DNA of 64,000 nucleotides from positions 34,626,468-34,690,467 of the forward strand of contig LS997563.1 of assembly GCA_000469685.2 (NCBI GenBank). The letters run 5' to 3'. The notes beneath the pieces are model-generated. The model was not told where the DNA came from. It did no database searches and saw only the letters and a list, made by a program, of their open reading frames with translations. How positions within the stretch are numbered: the stretch's first letter is position 1; each line of letters begins with the position of its first letter. Shown one piece after another: positions 59,218 to 64,000 of the stretch. This DNA is from Haemonchus contortus (taxonomy: Eukaryota > Nematoda > Chromadorea > Rhabditida > Trichostrongylidae). Made by a program: the position numbers and the translations under genes.

Positions 59218-59439
59218 AACGCGTGGATCTTCGATCTAGACAAGGCTGTTGACGGTGTCATTCACGTCGACGAGTCGTTGAATCCCCAAAATTACCTTTG
59301 TCACTGGAAATATTGCTGTCTGCATCAGTTTGTTCACGTCTGCCCTCACGTTGCAGACAACAGACTAAAGATCGACGCCTACGAGGCATTTTTGAATGCA
59401 GCGCTCCCTGCTGACCTAAAGTGGATGGAGAATCTTTAA
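59218..59439 (+). other. Open frame without ATG, possible exon
   Basis: After TGA at 59215-59217, 73 codons stay open (IFDLDKAVDGVIHVDESLNP, QNYLCHWKYCCLHQFVHVCP, HVADNRLKIDAYEAFLNAAL, PADLKWMENL) to TAA at 59437-59439. An acceptor-like CCAATTTAG lies just upstream (59203-59211). The Cys/His spacing is eye-catching but I know no matching domain. Exon, old transposon piece or chance are all possible. Confidence 0.22.
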
Positions 59440-59583
59440 TTACAAAGTTTCAAATCGAAAAGATTTGGTACTCCAAGGACGTTGCAAGAGGCGAGCGTGT
59501 TTCTGTGTGACAAATAATAATATCGCATGAAGTAAAGGGTGCAGATAGTCGTTCTACCATTTTTTGGTCTGTGAATATGAGTT

Positions 59584-59865
59584 GGGCGGAGGTACTGCAA
59601 GGTGACGTAGTGTACTATGACACATGTGAGCCGGGGGTTGTATCTCGGGTCGATACCAACCGAAGCCAATAGGGCCTCCCATTCTTTCCAGGATCGCTTA
59701 ATTGTTAGCAGAAACTTCTGAAGAGATAAAAGTTCTGACTTGTGTATGGGCTGGCCACTATCGCGAGTCCTTGTACAAGGCATTTACCCACTCGAAATGC
59801 CACTACGATTCTGAATGAAAAGGCAGGGCGTATTCCGAGACAGGACAGATTACCGGCAAAAAGCC
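59584..59865 (+). mobile_element. tRNA-derived SINE, decayed full-length copy
   Basis: Head GGGCGGAGGTACTGCAAGGT, B-box area GGGGGTTGTATCTCGGGTCG, CTGAAGAGATAAAAGTTCTG, GGGCTGGCCACTATCGCGAG and ACTACGATTCTGAATGAAAA are in family order, ending ATTACCGGCAAAAAGCCCTT. Confidence 0.65.
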
Positions 59866-60752
59866 CTTTCAGCTTTCTAAACAGCTTATTTGAGAAGGAT
59901 TCAAAGTAGGAAAGAGAAAGCAAGGGGTTGGAGGAAAGAAGGCATTAAACGCTATAGAAAGAACTGGTAGGAAATGGTAGGGGCAGCTGGTGCAGTTTCC
60001 AACATAAGAGAAATTTCCGTCCTTAGTTGTGTAACGCGGGTGATTGTTGGATGTGCTTAAGGATTAGTAACCGAACTAGGAAGCGACAGAACTCGTCCTC
60101 TTTCGAGATTGGCAAGAGAGAACTTGCTCATGCAAGAACTATAAACGAGGCGCAGGATATTGTGAGTTGTAAAAAGTGCTAGCAAGTAATATATGCTAAT
60201 GGAAGACATCAGCTGTGAAAGTAAATGAATTCTTTGAGCCTTTGTGTGATCAATTTTTTCAGAACATGTGACAGAGTATTTCTATCTCGAGCGTACATAG
60301 TGTCGTTAGTGTCAAATAACGAAGGCCATATACATAGGCGTCAAGGATGAGTGGTTAAAAAATGCTCAAAGTGCTGAAAAAAAAAGTTCACCTTGTCTAA
60401 GGATCTCAAATTAACTTCATTTCATTAACAAACAGTCTTTTTCAGACAGCAACTTCATGAAATTCTCGAAATAGTGCTTATTCGAAGAGTGCTACTTTCT
60501 TATTGTAGCCATTGTTTACTCTACTCTCATAGTTCAGTTGTCAACAAGACTGCTCACTACGAATTAGCCGAAGCAGTAAGGTTTCTTGGCCCCATTGCGA
60601 CTCTTCATGCGGCCTGACTGTTAACTACATAACGGCTGTGAGATCTGACAACAACTGTAGTTGTGAGCTGTGATTGTGGCAGTTTAACTCTTAGGTAGAA
60701 TTGATCAAGATTTCGGTCCCTCTCTGAAAATTTGATCTCTTTCACCTTTATA

Positions 60753-60999
60753 GGGATAAAAGTTAAAGTCTTAAGGGTGGATCCACCCATTTCTGGGAAT
60801 TTTCCCGCTCATCTGAGTTATATTCAGAAGTGTTGGCATTTCGAATGTGTACTTTCCTTTGCAATCACATGCGCTGTAGAGCGGAGACAAGTCAACCGAA
60901 CAGATGGAAAATTTGGCTTGAGCAAGCATCGTTGCAGGATTCGAGCTTATGACCATGCATGCATGCCAGTGCGCCTTTTGCCACTGCACCACATATCCA
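60753..60999 (-). mobile_element. tRNA-derived SINE, decayed
   Basis: The minus-strand head reads GATATGTGGTGCAGTGGCAA with the B-box area AAGCTCGAATCCTGC, and the far end reads CTTTAACTTTTATCCC, like the family tail. The body between is hardly recognisable. Confidence 0.5.
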
Positions 61000-61768
61000 G
61001 AGCCTCATTTCATCTTGCACCTTTATGAGTTGAAATCGAATTCGTCTTTGACGTGAGTACGATTTTCAGTCGCAAATTTGAGGAGTTCTGGGAAAGTGGA
61101 GTGGAGAAATCGCGACTACACAATTTGAGCAGTTGATCGTTCGATTCCGATCCGAGGCTCTTCTGAAAACTGGGCGGGATTCTTTTGAATGCGTATTATT
61201 TCCAAACTAGTGCTTTATGCCCTCGGACAACCCTGCTGCCATTCAATCGGCGACGTTTAATGGTAGACTTCTTGACCTTGGCTGGTTCGAACGGAGAATT
61301 TGAACGTCGGATATACGCTTGATATTGGTCTCACCCCGTGCTACACCTTCTTCCATTTCAATAATCATATAAATCAAGCAACAAGTAAATACTGTATAAA
61401 CACTCTGGGATAATGTAATGGAGAAGCAGATCGCTAACTTCCCAAACACTCACCTCGTCATTATTACTAGGCTAATGCTTTTTTATGTAATAACTGCCAG
61501 TCCCTGTCAACTTTCCGGACTTCTCAAAAATCTTCATCATTCAGCACTTCCTTGTTTAGAACCTCAAAAGGTGGTATTATGTAAACAGTAGCTATTAGTG
61601 CAGAGATAACCTAACATAATTATTACCTTGTAAGGCATTATTATGTCAGTGAACTTGAATACACTAATTGCTCCCCTTTTTGAGGTAACATCAATTTTTA
61701 CGAAAAAAGTAGCTTCAAGTGCTTATCATAAAGTGTCTGGAATGTGCAATATTCTTACCTTTTACTAG

Positions 61769-61952
61769 ACACTTCTTTCGAAGACCAGTTCCCGATCCTG
61801 CTAAAAATATGGAAGTCATCATAGAGCCGATTGAGACTCCTCCAAACATCTCTTTGTTCTGGAGCCGTGCAATGGGAATTTTGAATTCCCTCACGATTTT
61901 TCAATTCGTCAAGAAGATTGCTTCAAGAACATTGCCTTCTATCAGTGGATAA
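61769..61952 (+). CDS. Candidate terminal exon (unknown protein)
   Basis: An acceptor-like ACCTTTTACTAG ends at 61768. The following frame reads HFFRRPVPDPAKNMEVIIEP, IETPPNISLFWSRAMGILNS, LTIFQFVKKIASRTLPSISG and stops with TAA at 61952. The Pro-rich acidic segment and amphipathic C-terminus resemble real protein. A nuclear, soluble or membrane-associated role cannot be told. No family recognised and no upstream exon found; an in-frame ATG also lies before the acceptor, so a chance frame is possible. Confidence 0.33.
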
Positions 61953-64000
61953 CTGATGGAAGGAAGAAAGAAAGCGAAGAGATAATTTATGCGTCTGGGC
62001 AGTTTCTCAAGCAGTGCCGGCCACGCCCATTCGAGGGGGTAAAATATTGAGCTACGTCTTCCTGACGTTCAATTTGAGCTACTCCCACTGTGACACTCAC
62101 TTGTCACTACTCTGTACACCACACAGACCCTGTACTGTCTCATTGGAAACGGTAGAAGGCTTGCTCTATCAGTTCGAAGCCCTACCAGTACCATGCTATG
62201 AGAACATGTCTCCAAAATTCTTGAGATTTGGGAGAACATCCTTTTAAAATCTACTCATCGAGCACTCATCCTTTCCTCTCACATCTTCGTGTTTCCCTCT
62301 CCGATCTGTTACGATTTCCCTGCTAAAGACTTTGAAAAATTGCTCTAGCAAACTATGAACTGCTTCGAATTAGTTGCAGTCAGAAACTGAGATTTTAGCC
62401 AGGATTCATTTCTGTTTCGCCTTTTTTTGCTGTTCAGTTTAGACTGCACCCCAAAGTCTCCTAGCTTCTCGCTGTTCACGAAGGTTGTCCTTTAACTTGG
62501 TGTTTTTGTTAAAAACACTGGTTGACCTTGTATTTCGGTGGATCAGGTAATTCTACCAGTCACCGAACCCCTTTACTCGAAGTTATCTTCTGTGTCAACT
62601 AGTGAGTTTAGAACTACCGTTGATTTCGACTAAGTTTTTTAAAAAAAATTCATCTTTGATTTGCAAAGTGGTCAGCTCCAAAGTGTAAAATAGTTGAACT
62701 CGCCCGAGTGTTTTACGATTGCCTTCTCCCACGACCTTTTGCCTTCGATGCTGATCAATCCTTTGTCTCTTTTGAGAAATGTTAATTATTAACGAGAAGA
62801 TGCAGGGCAATAGACGAAAGGTTTGGTCCTGGACGATCGTTGGTTGCTTCACTTGATCTAATTGACTTCTTTGTAGCAAGAATTCTTTAATTTTCCATAG
62901 TCGTTGACATGAATCTTAAGTAATAGGCAAGACCATGATGCACAGATTGAGAGCTAGCTGTGAAACCCCAACCCCGAAAATTCAACACCTGAACTGATCA
63001 CGTTTTCTGAAGAAGATTCTCCATGACACGAACCATCTTTCACAAATTCTTTCAAGAAGAATCTCTCGTTGGCTCTGCTATTTGAGCGAGGTCATTTGAA
63101 CCAAACCCCTTTTGCAGAAACCCCTTCAAAGGCTTTCTTCAAATAGTACTTTCAAACTTTCTAAAAAGCTTTTTATTTATATTTCGGGTGGATTTCAATT
63201 CCTCAGGGTCTATATTCGATAGAGGCCTTTCGCTCTTTGATTGAGCTGTGAGCCTCAAAATGAGCTCGGATAAAAACCCCTTTCACCGCTATATTTCCTT
63301 CGACCTTCATAGTCTTGAAATTATGAATTCAGATTCATTCGTGGATGATAGATGGAAAAGTTTGTTAGGATCTCATATTGATTCTTTCTATAATTTTGAA
63401 GGATTTACAGGGAAAAAACGCTAACGTTCTTGTAAACCCATAGAATATGGGGATTCTAACTCTATCCACCCTTTCTCTTCACACTTTTCACTTATTGTGA
63501 TTTATCCGGCTACCACCTTCTTGGTTCAACTGAATTGTTTTTTTGAATATCATTATACACTATAGAAGCTGAATTTCGGTGAATAAGAACGGAACAAATC
63601 AGAAAGATGAGCTTCTCGAGAGCCATTCTGCCTTTAAACTGTGAGGTCAAACCCTAAGAGATTTTACTCCAAGCGGCATGGGAAAAATCCAAATTAAAAA
63701 AAACCTAAAAACCCCGTGCCGTGGGCTTTATGGTGTAATTCCTTTCCTTTTTCCTGATGCTTTAATCATTCCAACTTCAGATGGATTGAACCTGGGAATG
63801 CTATATCTGTAGACCAGCTCGACAGAACATTGTTAAGGCTTAAGTAGCGCAGATGTTTTGATTTTCTTAGCTCCGAACAATTTCTGAATCGTGGGATGCA
63901 GCGAAGCTTGCAAATTCGTTATATGACAAAAGATCCGAAGTTCCTATCATCTTCAACTATTTAATACTTGAGATGGTGATGGAGCTCCAAGGAGCTCGCA
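61953..64000. other. Terminal stretch without a supportable gene
   Basis: The longest frame (94 codons, minus, 62595-62879) is basic and Gln-rich with no motif. Sequence from 63100 onwards is AT-rich with short frames only. Any exon of a gene outside the window would be partial here. Confidence 0.4.

Overview
This is nuclear DNA from a nematode, most likely a strongylid of the hookworm type. The evidence is a Tc3-like transposon whose transposase gene carries a 65-bp nematode-style intron, several mariner lineages, relics of RTE-clade non-LTR retrotransposons of the kind abundant in hookworm genomes, and short exons with compact splice signals. The species call is inference. There are no bacterial operons, no CRISPR array and no rRNA or tRNA gene that I can support.

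Host genes are sparse. The best is a two-exon fragment on the minus strand (exon 1 at 29098-29267, exon 2 at 27192-27503). Its donor, acceptor and phase all agree, and its 1.6-kb intron holds a long (TA)n tract with a mariner inserted inside it. A probable terminal exon of a membrane protein lies at 39725-39989 (minus), and a weaker terminal-exon candidate at 61769-61952 (plus). No complete host gene is visible.

Most of what can be read is mobile DNA. DNA transposons: a Tc3-like element (3875-5427) with long terminal inverted repeats and duplicated inner and outer binding sites; an internally deleted mariner (20443-20971); a DD37-type mariner in the (TA)n tract (27797-29067); a truncated mariner nested in an RTE relic (30345-31005); and a DD37D mariner with intact ends (50173-51406). 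All transposase genes carry frameshifts, stops or lost catalytic residues. Retrotransposon relics: RTE-clade copies at 29870-31835, 37790-38262, 52550-53200 and 55683-56721, probably from two subfamilies.

The most striking feature is a tRNA-derived SINE family of about 290-300 bp, with roughly 20 copies on both strands. It has a tRNA-like head with A-box and B-box motifs, a conserved body and a tail of ATCCTTT-like units. Target-site duplications are visible at several copies, including two SINEs inserted one after the other at the same site (43307-43928). Foldback elements occur at 44317-44564, 55997-56262 and 57449-57940, and a 30-bp-stem hairpin at 26628-26698. The remaining intervals look like old intergenic or intronic sequence.
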